Positions 21,611-29,270 of a stretch of 33,459 bases of DNA are shown one piece after another. The translations under genes and the position numbers were made by a program. How positions within the stretch are numbered: position 1 is the first letter of the stretch; the number at the start of each line of letters is the position of its first letter. Under the pieces are notes generated by a model. It had not been told where the DNA came from. It made no database searches and was given only the letters and a program-made list of their open reading frames with translations. Source of the DNA: an uncultured Eubacteriales bacterium (GTDB taxonomy: Bacteria > Bacillota > Clostridia > Oscillospirales > Oscillospiraceae); contig ONCI01000026.1 in assembly GCA_900316255.1 (NCBI GenBank), positions 1 to 33,459 of the forward strand. The letters run 5' to 3'.

Positions 21611-22873
21611 TTAGATGAGGATGGCCTTCTTGGGGCAGACCTCGTAGCAGTTGCCGCAGCCGATGCAGAGGTCCTCGTCCAGCTTCCAGGTCTTGGCCGT
21701 CCGGTCTACCTCCAGGGCGCCGGCGGGGCACTTTCTGGCGCAGATGGTGCAGTAGATGCACTTGCTGGGATCCTGCACGGGACGTCCGTCATCCCGGGGC
21801 TCCACGGGCTTGGGCGGCTCCGCGGGCTTCTCCTCCGCCTTAGGGGCGGGGGCGGGCTCTTCCTTCTTGGGCGCGGGAGCGGGTGCCGCGGCCTTGGGTG
21901 CCGGGGCAGCCGCGGGCGCGTCCGCGGGAACGGGCTCGTCGCCGGGCATCAGGATGGCCTTCTTGGGGCAGGCCTCGGCACAGGTGCCGCAGCCCACGCA
22001 GCTGTCCTCGTCCAGCTTCCAGGTCTTGTTGGCCCGGTCCACCTCCAGGGCGCCGGCGGGGCACTTCTTGGCGCAGATGGTGCAGTAGACGCACTTGCTG
22101 GGTACCTGAACGGGCTTGCCGTCGTCCCGGGGAGAGATCATGGCGCCGGCGGGGGCGGCCTTCTCCTCCGCCTTGGGGGCGGGAGCGGCAGCGGCGGGCG
22201 CGGCCTCGGTGACAGGCTCGTCGCCGGGCATCAGGATGGCCTTCTTGGGGCAGGCCTCGGCGCAGGTGCCGCAGCCCACACAGTTGTCCTCATCCAGCTT
22301 CCAGGTCTTGTTGGCCCGGTCCACTTCCAGGGCGCCGGCGGGGCACTTCTTGGCGCAGATGGTGCAGTAGACGCACTTGCTGGGCACCTGAACGGGCTTG
22401 CCGTCGTCCCGGGGCTTGATGACCCTGCCGCCTTCCGCGGGGGCGGGAGCGGCGGCGGGCTGGGGAGCCGCGGGCTTGGCGGCGGGAGCCTTCTTCACGG
22501 GCGCCTTCTTGATGAAGGTGCCGGACACCATCAGATCCTCTTCCTTGGTGGCGATCATGTGGTAGTCCCGGGTGAACTCGATGGCGCCGTGGCCGCAGAA
22601 GTCCATGCAGGTGGCACAGAAGGTGCAGGAGCCCAGGTAGAAGGTGCGGGTGACCTTATCGTCGCCCTCGGGGGTCTTCTCGATGACGTGGGTAATGGCG
22701 TTGCCGGAGCAGACCCGCTCGCACATCATGCAGTTGATGCACTTGTCCGGATGGAAGACGATGCGGCCGCGGTAGTTGGGCGCGCCCTCCTTGGTCTTGT
22801 CGGGGACGTACATCTCACAGCTGGGCTTGGAAAAGAGCTGAGAAAGCGCTTCTTTGATAAACGGAAAATCCAT
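21611..22873 (-). CDS. Polyferredoxin with eight predicted [4Fe-4S] clusters (hydrogenase electron-input subunit)
   Basis: The 420-residue protein starts with a NuoI/MbhN-like domain (about 1-115) holding CINCMMCERVC and CTFCATCMDFC. Three near-identical bacterial-ferredoxin modules follow, at about residues 154-221, 248-315 and 359-420. Each begins PRDDGKPVQVPSKC, or a close variant, and carries CxYCTICAxKCP and CxGCGxCxExCP. They are joined by long Ala/Pro/Lys/Glu linkers (30-45 residues). All eight CxxCxxCxxxCP-type motifs are complete. Normal MbhN/NuoI subunits have only the first domain. It would relay electrons from soluble ferredoxin to the NuoB-like subunit, the linkers perhaps acting as flexible arms. 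It is the last gene of the operon, and its ATG overlaps the preceding stop (TAATG). Confidence 0.9.
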   Translation of the reverse strand: MDFPFIKEALSQLFSKPSCEMYVPDKTKEGAPNYRGRIVFHPDKCINCMMCERVCSGNAITHVIEKTPEGDDKVTRTFYLGSCTFCATCMDFCGHGAIEFTRDYHMIATKEEDLMVSGTFIKKAPVKKAPAAKPAAPQPAAAPAPAEGGRVIKPRDDGKPVQVPSKCVYCTICAKKCPAGALEVDRANKTWKLDEDNCVGCGTCAEACPKKAILMPGDEPVTEAAPAAAAPAPKAEEKAAPAGAMISPRDDGKPVQVPSKCVYCTICAKKCPAGALEVDRANKTWKLDEDSCVGCGTCAEACPKKAILMPGDEPVPADAPAAAPAPKAAAPAPAPKKEEPAPAPKAEEKPAEPPKPVEPRDDGRPVQDPSKCIYCTICARKCPAGALEVDRTAKTWKLDEDLCIGCGNCYEVCPKKAILI

Positions 22874-23319
22874 TACTTTTTCATCCCCTTCCTTTTCTCC
22901 TGCAGGATCTGGGTGGCCAGGTACAGGCCGTCGATCACCGCTTCAGGCTTGGGCGTGCAGCCGGCCACGTCCACATCCACATGGACGTACTTGGAGAGGG
23001 GGCCCGCCACGGAGTAGCTGCCGCGGAAGACGTTGCCGGACTGGGGGCAGGAGCCCATGGTGACGATGCACTTGGGATCGGGCACCTGCTCGATGGAGCG
23101 CAGCACGCGGGGCAGGGACTGCTGGGTGACGGGGCCGGTGACCACGACGATGTCCGCGTGGCGGGGAGAGCCTGCCAGCTTGAAGCCCAGACGCTCCGCG
23201 TCATAGCGGGGAGTCAGCACGCTGACCAGCTCGATGTCGCAGCCGTTGCAGGAGCCGGCGTTGATATGGAAGAGCCAGGGGGATTTGCCGGTGCTCTCTT
23301 CGATCAGTTTCTTAAACAT
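22873..23319 (-). CDS. NuoB-like small subunit of group 4 [NiFe] hydrogenase
   Basis: ATG 23319 follows AAGGAGG; a GTG two codons upstream is possible. The 148-residue protein belongs to the NuoB/PSST family. Four cysteines that bind the proximal [4Fe-4S] cluster are in place: Cys24 and Cys27 (GSCNGCDIE), Cys91 (TMGSCPQSGNVF) and Cys121 (VAGCTPKPE). It corresponds to MbhJ/EchC and passes electrons from the polyferredoxin to the NiFe site of the large subunit encoded at 29270-30352. It is much shorter than classical hydrogenase small subunits and has no Tat signal, as expected for a cytoplasmic-side subunit. Confidence 0.93.
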   Translation of the reverse strand: MFKKLIEESTGKSPWLFHINAGSCNGCDIELVSVLTPRYDAERLGFKLAGSPRHADIVVVTGPVTQQSLPRVLRSIEQVPDPKCIVTMGSCPQSGNVFRGSYSVAGPLSKYVHVDVDVAGCTPKPEAVIDGLYLATQILQEKRKGMKK

Positions 23320-23331
23320 ACGCACTCCTCC

Positions 23332-24363
23332 TTACAGGCCGTACCAGACCAGCACCAGGCTCAGCAGAGCCAGCGCGGAAACCACGGTCCAGTAATACTT
23401 GAAGATCTGCTCGATCTTGAGTCGGGCAGTGAAGGCGTGGACAAAGGAGATGCCCACCGCCGTGACGATGACGCACAGCAGGAACAGCACCAGCACGTCC
23501 AGCAGCATGGTGACCGCCGCCGCCGCGCCGCCGGTGAGGCCGATGAGGGCCACCAGATTGCCGATGCCGGCGCCGATGCCGCCAAAGAACAGCATCACGA
23601 AGAGGCTGGTCATGGTGAACATCTTGATGGCGTGGCTGAGCTTGAAGACGCCCAGGGGGGCGCCGCTGTACTCGGCCAGCATGCCTTCACAGATCTCGGT
23701 CTCGGCCTCGGCCGCGTCAAAGGGATGGTTGCCGGTCTCGCCGGGGATCACCAGCAGGAAGGCGATGGCCGCGGGGATAAGGCTGGCCTTGCAGATGAGG
23801 CTCCCGCTCTCCAGCTGATAGTTCACAATGGTGCTCAGGGAGAAGGTGATGCCCTCCTTGGCGCCGATGGCCATGCCCACGCTGCGGCCAACGCTCAGCA
23901 GCACCAGGACCAGGGGCAGCTCGCAGGCCAGCACCGTGACCATTTCACGGCTCAGGCCGACACCGGCATAGGGGGAGCCGGTGGAGGCGCCGCCCAGGAT
24001 GATGGACACCGCCGGGATCAGCAGCAGGTAGAGGATCACGATCACGTCGGCCACATTGGAGAAGGCCGGGATCTGGAACTGGAACACGGGGATGAAGAGC
24101 TGCAGCACCACCAGGGCGGCAAGGCCCAGCAGGGGCGCCACGAGGAACACGGTCTTGTTGGCGGCCGCGGGCACGATGGTCTTCTTGCCGCAGAGCTTGA
24201 AGAAATCATAGAAGGGCTGCAGGATGGGAGGTCCCACGCGCTTCTGCATCCGGGCCACCAGCTTCCGGTCGATACCGGCCAGCAGCAGGCCCGTCAGGAA
24301 GCAGAACAGGAAGCCGGGGAAGATCAGAACGTAGACAAGCGTTTTCAAAGCATCCAAAATCAT
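23332..24363 (-). CDS. NuoH/MbhM-like membrane subunit
   Basis: The 343-residue polytopic protein belongs to the complex I subunit 1 family. Diagnostic stretches are GIDRKLVARMQKRVGPP near the N-terminus and GETGNHPFDAAEAETEICEG with its acidic cluster in the cytoplasmic loop. In this family the subunit anchors the hydrophilic NuoB/NuoD-like module to the membrane arm and shapes the quinone-like cavity and first part of the ion path. It lies between the antiporter-like MnhD gene and the NuoB-like gene, the position that links the two modules. Confidence 0.93.
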   Translation of the reverse strand: MILDALKTLVYVLIFPGFLFCFLTGLLLAGIDRKLVARMQKRVGPPILQPFYDFFKLCGKKTIVPAAANKTVFLVAPLLGLAALVVLQLFIPVFQFQIPAFSNVADVIVILYLLLIPAVSIILGGASTGSPYAGVGLSREMVTVLACELPLVLVLLSVGRSVGMAIGAKEGITFSLSTIVNYQLESGSLICKASLIPAAIAFLLVIPGETGNHPFDAAEAETEICEGMLAEYSGAPLGVFKLSHAIKMFTMTSLFVMLFFGGIGAGIGNLVALIGLTGGAAAAVTMLLDVLVLFLLCVIVTAVGISFVHAFTARLKIEQIFKYYWTVVSALALLSLVLVWYGL

Positions 24364-24378
24364 TTCCTTAGCCCCCCT

Positions 24379-26304
24379 TTACAGAACGATCAGCGCATAG
24401 ACCATGGCCAGCGCAAGCGCGATGACGGCCCACAGGGAGTAGTCGTTCACGATGCCGCTGTGCAGGTCATGCATAAAGCTGAAGTAATGACGCCAGTTGT
24501 GCTTGAAGCCCCAGAACAGGTCTCCGCCGCCAACCTGGGAGAACACGGTGTCCTCGCCGCCGTAGAAGAGGCTGTACTTGGCCTCCACCTTCTCGCTCTT
24601 GTTCTCGCGGACCGCGTCGTACTTGGAAGCGATGGCCACGATGCAGATGGCGAGCAGGGCGATCATGAGGAGCATCAGCCAGTTCACCGGGTTCCACACA
24701 CCCACGGTCTCGATGCTGCGGGTGGCGGCCTCGGGGGCGCTGGCGCCCATGGCGGACTGGGCATAGCCCTCGCCCATCATGGCGTTGATGTAATTGGTCA
24801 CGTGGAAGAGGGTCTTGGCCGCGGGAGCGGTCAGATACTTCTGGACCAGGTCGGGGAAGAGGCCGGTGAGGGTGCTGAGCAGGGCAAGGATGCCCATGGC
24901 AAAGCGCATGCCGAAGGACACTTCCTTGGCGTTCTCGCACTCCTTGGGCAGCTGTCCGAAGAAGACGGACTGGGTCACCTTCACGAAGGAGGCCAGGGTC
25001 AGGGTGGAGGTCACCAGAGCCACGATTGTCACAAAGGCAAAGCCGATGTTGCCGGTCTCCGCGGCCTTCTCATAGGTGGCCTGGTAGATGAGCCACTTGG
25101 AGGCGAAGCCGTTGAAGGGCGGGATGCCGCTGATGGAGGCCGCGCCGATGAGGAAGAGCACCGTGGTGTGGGGCATCTTCTTGGAGAGGCCGCCCAGCTT
25201 GCCCAGGTCCGTGGTGCCGGTCTCGTGGAGAACGGCGCCGGCGGTAAGGAACAGCAGGCCCTTGAACAGGGTGTGGTTCATGGCGTGGTAGAGGCCGGCC
25301 GAGGCGCCCAGGGCGGTGCAGAGGCCGATGGCCGTGAGCACATAGCCGATCTGGGAGATGGAGTGGAAGGCCAGCAGACGCTTGAAGTCATGCTGGGCCA
25401 GGGCCATGGTCACGCACACGAACATGCTGACAGAGCCCAGGAACACCAGCCAGAACTGCACGGTGCCCAGGTTCATGGTCTGGAACAGGAAGTAGGCCAG
25501 ACGGATGATGCCGTAGATGCCGCTCTTGGTGAGCACGCCGGAGATCAGCACCGACACGGGCGCGGGAGCCGCGCCGTGGGCGTCCGCCGCCAGGGGATGG
25601 AAGGGCACAATGAAGGCCTTGGTGCAGAAGCCGATGAACAGCAGCGCGAAGGCGATGGAAACATTGGTGCCCTTGCAGAGCGGGATGATGGTGGCCAGCT
25701 GGGCCAGGTTCAGGGTATGGGCCTGCTGGTACAGGATGATGGTGCCGGCCAGGATGCAGCTGGAGCCGATGCAGCCCACCACCAGGTACTTGAAGGCGGC
25801 TTCCAGCGCGCCGGTGACCTGGTTGCGGAAGGCCGTGAGGGCCACCGCCGCGAAGGTCAGGATCTCCACCATGATGAACATGTTGAAGAGGTCGCCGGAG
25901 AGGACCAGACCCATAACGCCGCCGCAGAGCATCAGGAACAGGGTGTAGTACTGGGGCTCGTTGTCATCCTCGCTCATGTAGGAGAAGGAGTAGAGACAGG
26001 AGACGAACACCGCCGTTGCGATGAGCAGGCCGAAGAACAGGCCCAGGGCGTCCACCTCCAGGGCGATGCCGATGGCATAGCCGCCGGCGGGGACCCGGCT
26101 GCCCATCCAATAAGCGATGATGCCGCCGTCGATCATGATGGGCTTGACCAGCAGGATCATCAGCGTCAGCGCAAGGCCGGTGGCCAGGAATGCGATGCAG
26201 TTGCGCACCGTGCGATTCTTCCCGAAGATCACGATGAGGAAGGCTCCCAGGAAGTAGAGCATGATGGCAAAGATCGGGAAATGCTGCGGATTCAGAAAGT
26301 TCAT
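24379..26304 (-). CDS. MrpD/NuoN-like ion-translocating subunit with C-terminal extension
   Basis: The 641-residue protein is a proton-conducting-transporter family antiporter subunit. The key residues lie in DLFNMFIMVEILT (Glu147), LLFIGFCTKAFIVPFH (Lys229) and VLISGVLTKSGIYG (Lys260), with AFHSISQIGY and the H-rich GLYHAMNHTLFKGLLF further on. It is longer than typical MrpD (about 490 residues). From about 495 there is an extra segment with two predicted helices and a conserved-looking KYSLFYGGEDTVF...GDLFWGFKHNWRHY. This could correspond to a separate MbhI-type subunit fused on. It should pump Na+ or H+ driven by electron transfer. Its ATG overlaps the MnhC stop (ATGA). Confidence 0.9.
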   Translation of the reverse strand: MNFLNPQHFPIFAIMLYFLGAFLIVIFGKNRTVRNCIAFLATGLALTLMILLVKPIMIDGGIIAYWMGSRVPAGGYAIGIALEVDALGLFFGLLIATAVFVSCLYSFSYMSEDDNEPQYYTLFLMLCGGVMGLVLSGDLFNMFIMVEILTFAAVALTAFRNQVTGALEAAFKYLVVGCIGSSCILAGTIILYQQAHTLNLAQLATIIPLCKGTNVSIAFALLFIGFCTKAFIVPFHPLAADAHGAAPAPVSVLISGVLTKSGIYGIIRLAYFLFQTMNLGTVQFWLVFLGSVSMFVCVTMALAQHDFKRLLAFHSISQIGYVLTAIGLCTALGASAGLYHAMNHTLFKGLLFLTAGAVLHETGTTDLGKLGGLSKKMPHTTVLFLIGAASISGIPPFNGFASKWLIYQATYEKAAETGNIGFAFVTIVALVTSTLTLASFVKVTQSVFFGQLPKECENAKEVSFGMRFAMGILALLSTLTGLFPDLVQKYLTAPAAKTLFHVTNYINAMMGEGYAQSAMGASAPEAATRSIETVGVWNPVNWLMLLMIALLAICIVAIASKYDAVRENKSEKVEAKYSLFYGGEDTVFSQVGGGDLFWGFKHNWRHYFSFMHDLHSGIVNDYSLWAVIALALAMVYALIVL

Positions 26305-26651
26305 CCTCTCAGCCTCCTTATCTCACGGGTGTCCAGGGTGCCGTACATCTCCTTGAGCTTCATGACCAGAGACAGGGACATGGCCGTGACGCAGGCGCCG
26401 ATGACGATGCTGGTCAGGGTCAGGGCCTGGGGAATGGGATCCACGAAGTAGCTTGCAGCCTGGAGTTCACCGGCGGTGAAGATGGGGGCGGTGCCGCCGG
26501 GGTTATAGCCGATGGTGATGATCAGCAGGTTCACGCCGTAGTCCATGATGCTCAGGCCGATCACCGTTTTCACCAGATTGTACTTCATCACGATGCAGTA
26601 CAGGCCCAGCACGATGAGGAAGAAGGATGCGATATAGTTCAATGTGATCAT
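26301..26651 (-). CDS. MnhC/MbhG-like (NuoK family) subunit
   Basis: ATG 26651 follows GAGGTG; a GTG three codons earlier is possible. The 116-residue protein has three membrane helices: LNYIASFFLIVLGLYCIVMK, TVIGLSIMDYGVNLLIITIG and ALTLTSIVIGACVTAMSLSLVMKL. The DPIPQALTLTSIVIG segment is the hallmark of Mrp antiporter subunit C. It is part of the Mrp-like block that forms the ion-translocation arm. Confidence 0.92.
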   Translation of the reverse strand: MITLNYIASFFLIVLGLYCIVMKYNLVKTVIGLSIMDYGVNLLIITIGYNPGGTAPIFTAGELQAASYFVDPIPQALTLTSIVIGACVTAMSLSLVMKLKEMYGTLDTREIRRLRG

Positions 26652-26661
26652 GTCTTTCACC

Positions 26662-27126
26662 TCATCCTTTCTCGTTCTGCGCGGAACGCTCGCTTACAAG
26701 ACCCAGCATCAGCAGAGCGATGGAGCCGACACCGGTCAGGACCTTCACGCCCACGGTCAGGTTCATCCAGAAGATGGTGCCGGAGCTGTAGAGATCGCCG
26801 ATGGCACCCTGACGGTAGAGGATGTTCTCGCAGAACTGCGCGCCTGCGCACACGCCCAGCATGGCCAGCGCCACATACACGACGGAGGCAAAGCCCTCGG
26901 TGCCGTGGAGCAGGTCCGCGCTGAGGGCGCGGGTGGTGGTCTCGTAGCCGTGGCCCAGATACAGGATCGTGACCGCCGCCACCATCAGCACGCCGCCCTG
27001 GAAGCCGCCGCCGGGGCTCAGGTGTCCGTGAAGGATGATGTACATCATGTACACCAGCATCAGGGGAAGGAGACTGTCTCCGCCGCTGCGGAGAATGACG
27101 TTTTTGACTTTGATCTTGTCGTTCAT
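26662..27126 (-). CDS. MnhB-domain subunit (MbhF-like)
   Basis: The 154-residue protein has the MnhB domain: LLPLMLVYMMYIILHGHLSPGGGFQGG, in which HGHLSPGGGFQGG is diagnostic, followed by three more helices. It corresponds to MbhF or the C-terminal part of MrpB. Its start overlaps the stop of the MbhE-like gene by four nt, and its stop lies 10 nt before the MnhC start. Confidence 0.93.
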   Translation of the reverse strand: MNDKIKVKNVILRSGGDSLLPLMLVYMMYIILHGHLSPGGGFQGGVLMVAAVTILYLGHGYETTTRALSADLLHGTEGFASVVYVALAMLGVCAGAQFCENILYRQGAIGDLYSSGTIFWMNLTVGVKVLTGVGSIALLMLGLVSERSAQNEKG

Positions 27127-27476
27127 TTCTCTTCCTCCTTTCCCACTTTCTTGGTAAAGAGGATGACCGCGCTGCCGGCCACGGCGGTGATCAGGATAAA
27201 GGCCTCGCCCATGGTATCATAACCACGGAAGTCGAAGACGATGCTGGTCACGTCGTTGACCGCGTGGGTCTTGGCCAGGTTCTGCTGCACGATGGCGGCA
27301 GCGGCTCCGTCGGCCGTGGAGTCGTCATAGCTCTCGGGGTTTTTCTGAAGCTCGGCCACGGGAACGGCGGCTTTGCTTCCGTCATAAGTGGGGGGCATCT
27401 GCCCCATGGTGATACCCGCCGCAACGAGCGCTACCAGCAGGATGCCCAGGGAGACCCAAGTCAGAAACTTCTTCAT
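27123..27476 (-). CDS. mbhE: MbhE-like hydrogenase subunit
   Basis: The 117-residue protein has an N-terminal helix, an external segment of about 60 residues and a second helix at the C-terminus. The stretch VNDVTSIVFDFRGYDTMGEA is the family signature of Mbh subunit E (the vTaIvfdyRgyDTlGE region). It is co-encoded with MbhD and MnhB, each overlapping by four nt. Confidence 0.9.
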   Translation of the reverse strand: MKKFLTWVSLGILLVALVAAGITMGQMPPTYDGSKAAVPVAELQKNPESYDDSTADGAAAAIVQQNLAKTHAVNDVTSIVFDFRGYDTMGEAFILITAVAGSAVILFTKKVGKEEEK

Positions 27477-27727
27477 TTCCCGTCCCCTCCTTTGATTTTC
27501 CGCAGGGTGACAATGAAGATCAGCGGGACCAGGGCGGCGCCAACGGCCGCCTCGGAGATGGCCACGTCAGGCGCGTGCAGGATCAGAAATTCCGCCGCGG
27601 CGAAGCCGCCGGTCACTGCCAGGGCGATGACCGCAGACAGGAGATTCTCCAGATGCACCGCCAGGATCGCCGTGACCACCATGCCCAGGATCACCAGTAT
27701 GTTGAGGATCGTGATCAGTTCAGTCAT
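27473..27727 (-). CDS. MbhD-like (DUF4040) subunit
   Basis: ATG 27727 follows GGAGGG; the frame is open 8 codons further upstream. The 84-residue protein has helices LITILNILVILGMVVTAILA and LLSAVIALAVTGGFAAAEFL, and the conserved HAPDVAISEAAVGAALVPL that defines the DUF4040/MbhD family (NuoJ/MrpA-C related). It overlaps the MnhG stop by eight nt. Confidence 0.9.
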   Translation of the reverse strand: MTELITILNILVILGMVVTAILAVHLENLLSAVIALAVTGGFAAAEFLILHAPDVAISEAAVGAALVPLIFIVTLRKIKGGDGK

Positions 27728-28070
27728 AGAGATCCCTCCCCAAATCGTCAACTTCCATCTTCTTCTCCGGCCGTACGCCCGCCTTGTAGGCGCCCTTGGC
27801 GATGGCGTGGGAGCCCAGGGGGTTGGTGACCAGGATCAGCAGGCAGATCACGCCGATTTTCACAGCGGAGCCCGCGTCGCCGTTCTTAAAGAAGATGGCA
27901 TAAAGCAGAGCGCCCAGCAGCGCGCAGATGGTGCCCAGCGTGGGAATGCAGGTGCTGGCCTGCATACGGCTGAAGGTATCGGGCATCTTCAGGATGCCGA
28001 TGGTGCCGGCCAGGGCAAAGATCGCGCTGATTCCGATCAACACGTCGATCACAATACGAAGCGCCGTCAT
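27720..28070 (-). CDS. mnhG: MnhG-like antiporter subunit (MbhC-like)
   Basis: The 116-residue protein has three helices and the MnhG signature GTIGILKMPDTFSRMQASTC, then ILVTNPLGSHAIAKGAY. It is part of the Mrp-like MnhE-F-G triplet at the start of the membrane block. Confidence 0.93.
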   Translation of the reverse strand: MTALRIVIDVLIGISAIFALAGTIGILKMPDTFSRMQASTCIPTLGTICALLGALLYAIFFKNGDAGSAVKIGVICLLILVTNPLGSHAIAKGAYKAGVRPEKKMEVDDLGRDLYD

Positions 28071-28333
28071 TTATCCTGCCCCCTTTCTTTCTCCAGGTAG
28101 CGGCCCACCAGCATGGTGTCGATCACGCCGAAGAGCGCAGCCACCAGGGCGATGTCCAGATAGATGCCTCGTCCGGAAAACAGGGAGAAGAGCACCAAGG
28201 CCACGCAGATCAGGATGTCGGCGCTGTCGCCGGCCACCATGCGGTCCGCCGCAGTGGGTCCCTTGGCAAGCCGGATCATGGTAAGGGCGGCCAGGACGGC
28301 GAAGGCAATGGCAAAAATCAGCAGATCACTCAT
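28067..28333 (-). CDS. MnhF-like antiporter subunit (MbhB-like)
   Basis: ATG 28333 follows GGAGGG; the long upstream extension of this frame only shadows the MnhE gene. The 88-residue protein reads LLIFAIAFAVLAALTMIRLA, then GPTAADRMVAGDSADI and a GRGIYLDIALVAALFGVID segment. GPTxxDRxxAxD is the MnhF hallmark. It overlaps both neighbours by four nt. Confidence 0.93.
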   Translation of the reverse strand: MSDLLIFAIAFAVLAALTMIRLAKGPTAADRMVAGDSADILICVALVLFSLFSGRGIYLDIALVAALFGVIDTMLVGRYLEKERGQDK

Positions 28334-28851
28334 TCCCAAACCCTCCTTAAGCCTTTTTCCAGGGTGCCCTTGATGGCGTCGCCCGCCTCTTTTCCGCTGG
28401 GGGCGGTGACGTCGATCCAATGGATGTAGTAGTAGGTCTGTCCCTCTTCCTCGGTGATGTCCATGGTGATGGTGCCCGGGGTCAGGGTGATGGAGTTGGC
28501 CAGAGCCGCCTGGCCGTAGTCGCTCTTCAGATCCACCGGGACCTTCACGATGCCCGGATTGATCTTTTTGCAGCCGCCGAAGCAGCGCTTTGCCATGTCC
28601 ACATTGGCCTTCACCAGCTCCACCGGGAAGATGCAGACCCAATAGAACAGGCCGTTCAAAAGCTTTGCGGGATTGAAGAGCCAGAAGGCCTTCTCATGGA
28701 TGAAGAATCGGGCCGAGAACAGCGCCACCCCCAGGCTCACCACAGCTCCCACGATCAGCTCCTGCACCGTGAACGACCAGGTCAGCAGCACCCAGAAGGC
28801 GAAGCTCACCACAAAGGTCGCAACGACGGCAGGGAATGTCGTCTTTTGCAA
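28330..28851 (-). CDS. MnhE-like antiporter subunit (MbhA-like), TTG start
   Basis: TTG at 28851 lies seven nt after AAAGGAGAGG and directly before the first helix, so it is preferred over another TTG at 28905. The protein (about 173 residues) has two or three N-terminal helices (FPAVVATFVVSFAFWVLLTW, ELIVGAVVSLGVALFSARFF, NGLFYWVCIFPVELVKANVD). A soluble domain follows with ALANSITLTPGTITMDI, the MnhE signature. It opens the Mrp-like block. Confidence 0.88.
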   Translation of the reverse strand: MQKTTFPAVVATFVVSFAFWVLLTWSFTVQELIVGAVVSLGVALFSARFFIHEKAFWLFNPAKLLNGLFYWVCIFPVELVKANVDMAKRCFGGCKKINPGIVKVPVDLKSDYGQAALANSITLTPGTITMDITEEEGQTYYYIHWIDVTAPSGKEAGDAIKGTLEKGLRRVWE

Positions 28852-28928
28852 GGAAAATCCTCTCCTTTCGTTTTTGAAAGAAGTTCGCAGGCTCCCTTCT
28901 CTCAAAACTCAAATCTCAAAACTCAATA

Positions 28929-29270
28929 CTATTCCACTTTCAGGTTTTCCACGTAGAATTCTCTCCCCGCCGCCATGCGGATGGCCGTGCTACCGCAGTC
29001 GGGGCAGCAGGCGGTGCGCGGCGGGATGGGGCCCGTGTAATGGCAGGCCAGACAGCGGAAGGAGGCCGGCACCGGCTGGATGTTCAGCACCGCTCCCTCT
29101 GCCTTCGTCCCCTTGGAGGCGATGGGGAAGAATTCCAGCAGGCATTCCGGGATGACCCCGGAATACTCGCCCACTTTGAGGGTGATCTCCAGCACCCGGG
29201 AAAAGCCGTTTTTCTCGGCCTCGGCCCGGACGATCTCCAGGATCCCCTCGGTCAAGGCCAGCTCGTGCAT
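28929..29270 (-). CDS. hypA: HypA nickel-insertion protein
   Basis: The 113-residue protein starts MHELALTEGI, with the nickel-binding His2-Glu3. It has a zinc site with Cys73 and Cys76 (RCLACHY) and Cys89 and Cys92 (CCPDC). HypA delivers Ni to the large subunit together with HypB. The start overlaps the large-subunit stop (TGATG), so it is placed between the catalytic and membrane genes and translated in step with its client. The 77-nt gap after it contains TTGAGTTTTGAGA twice in tandem. Confidence 0.97.
   Translation of the reverse strand: MHELALTEGILEIVRAEAEKNGFSRVLEITLKVGEYSGVIPECLLEFFPIASKGTKAEGAVLNIQPVPASFRCLACHYTGPIPPRTACCPDCGSTAIRMAAGREFYVENLKVE

Noticed and set aside
22981-26451. 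A 1156-codon open frame on the plus strand
   Set aside because: It lies antisense to four well-identified hydrogenase genes, is rich in His, Gly, Gln and Asp from reverse-complemented codons, and has no ribosome binding site. It is a GC-codon-bias shadow.
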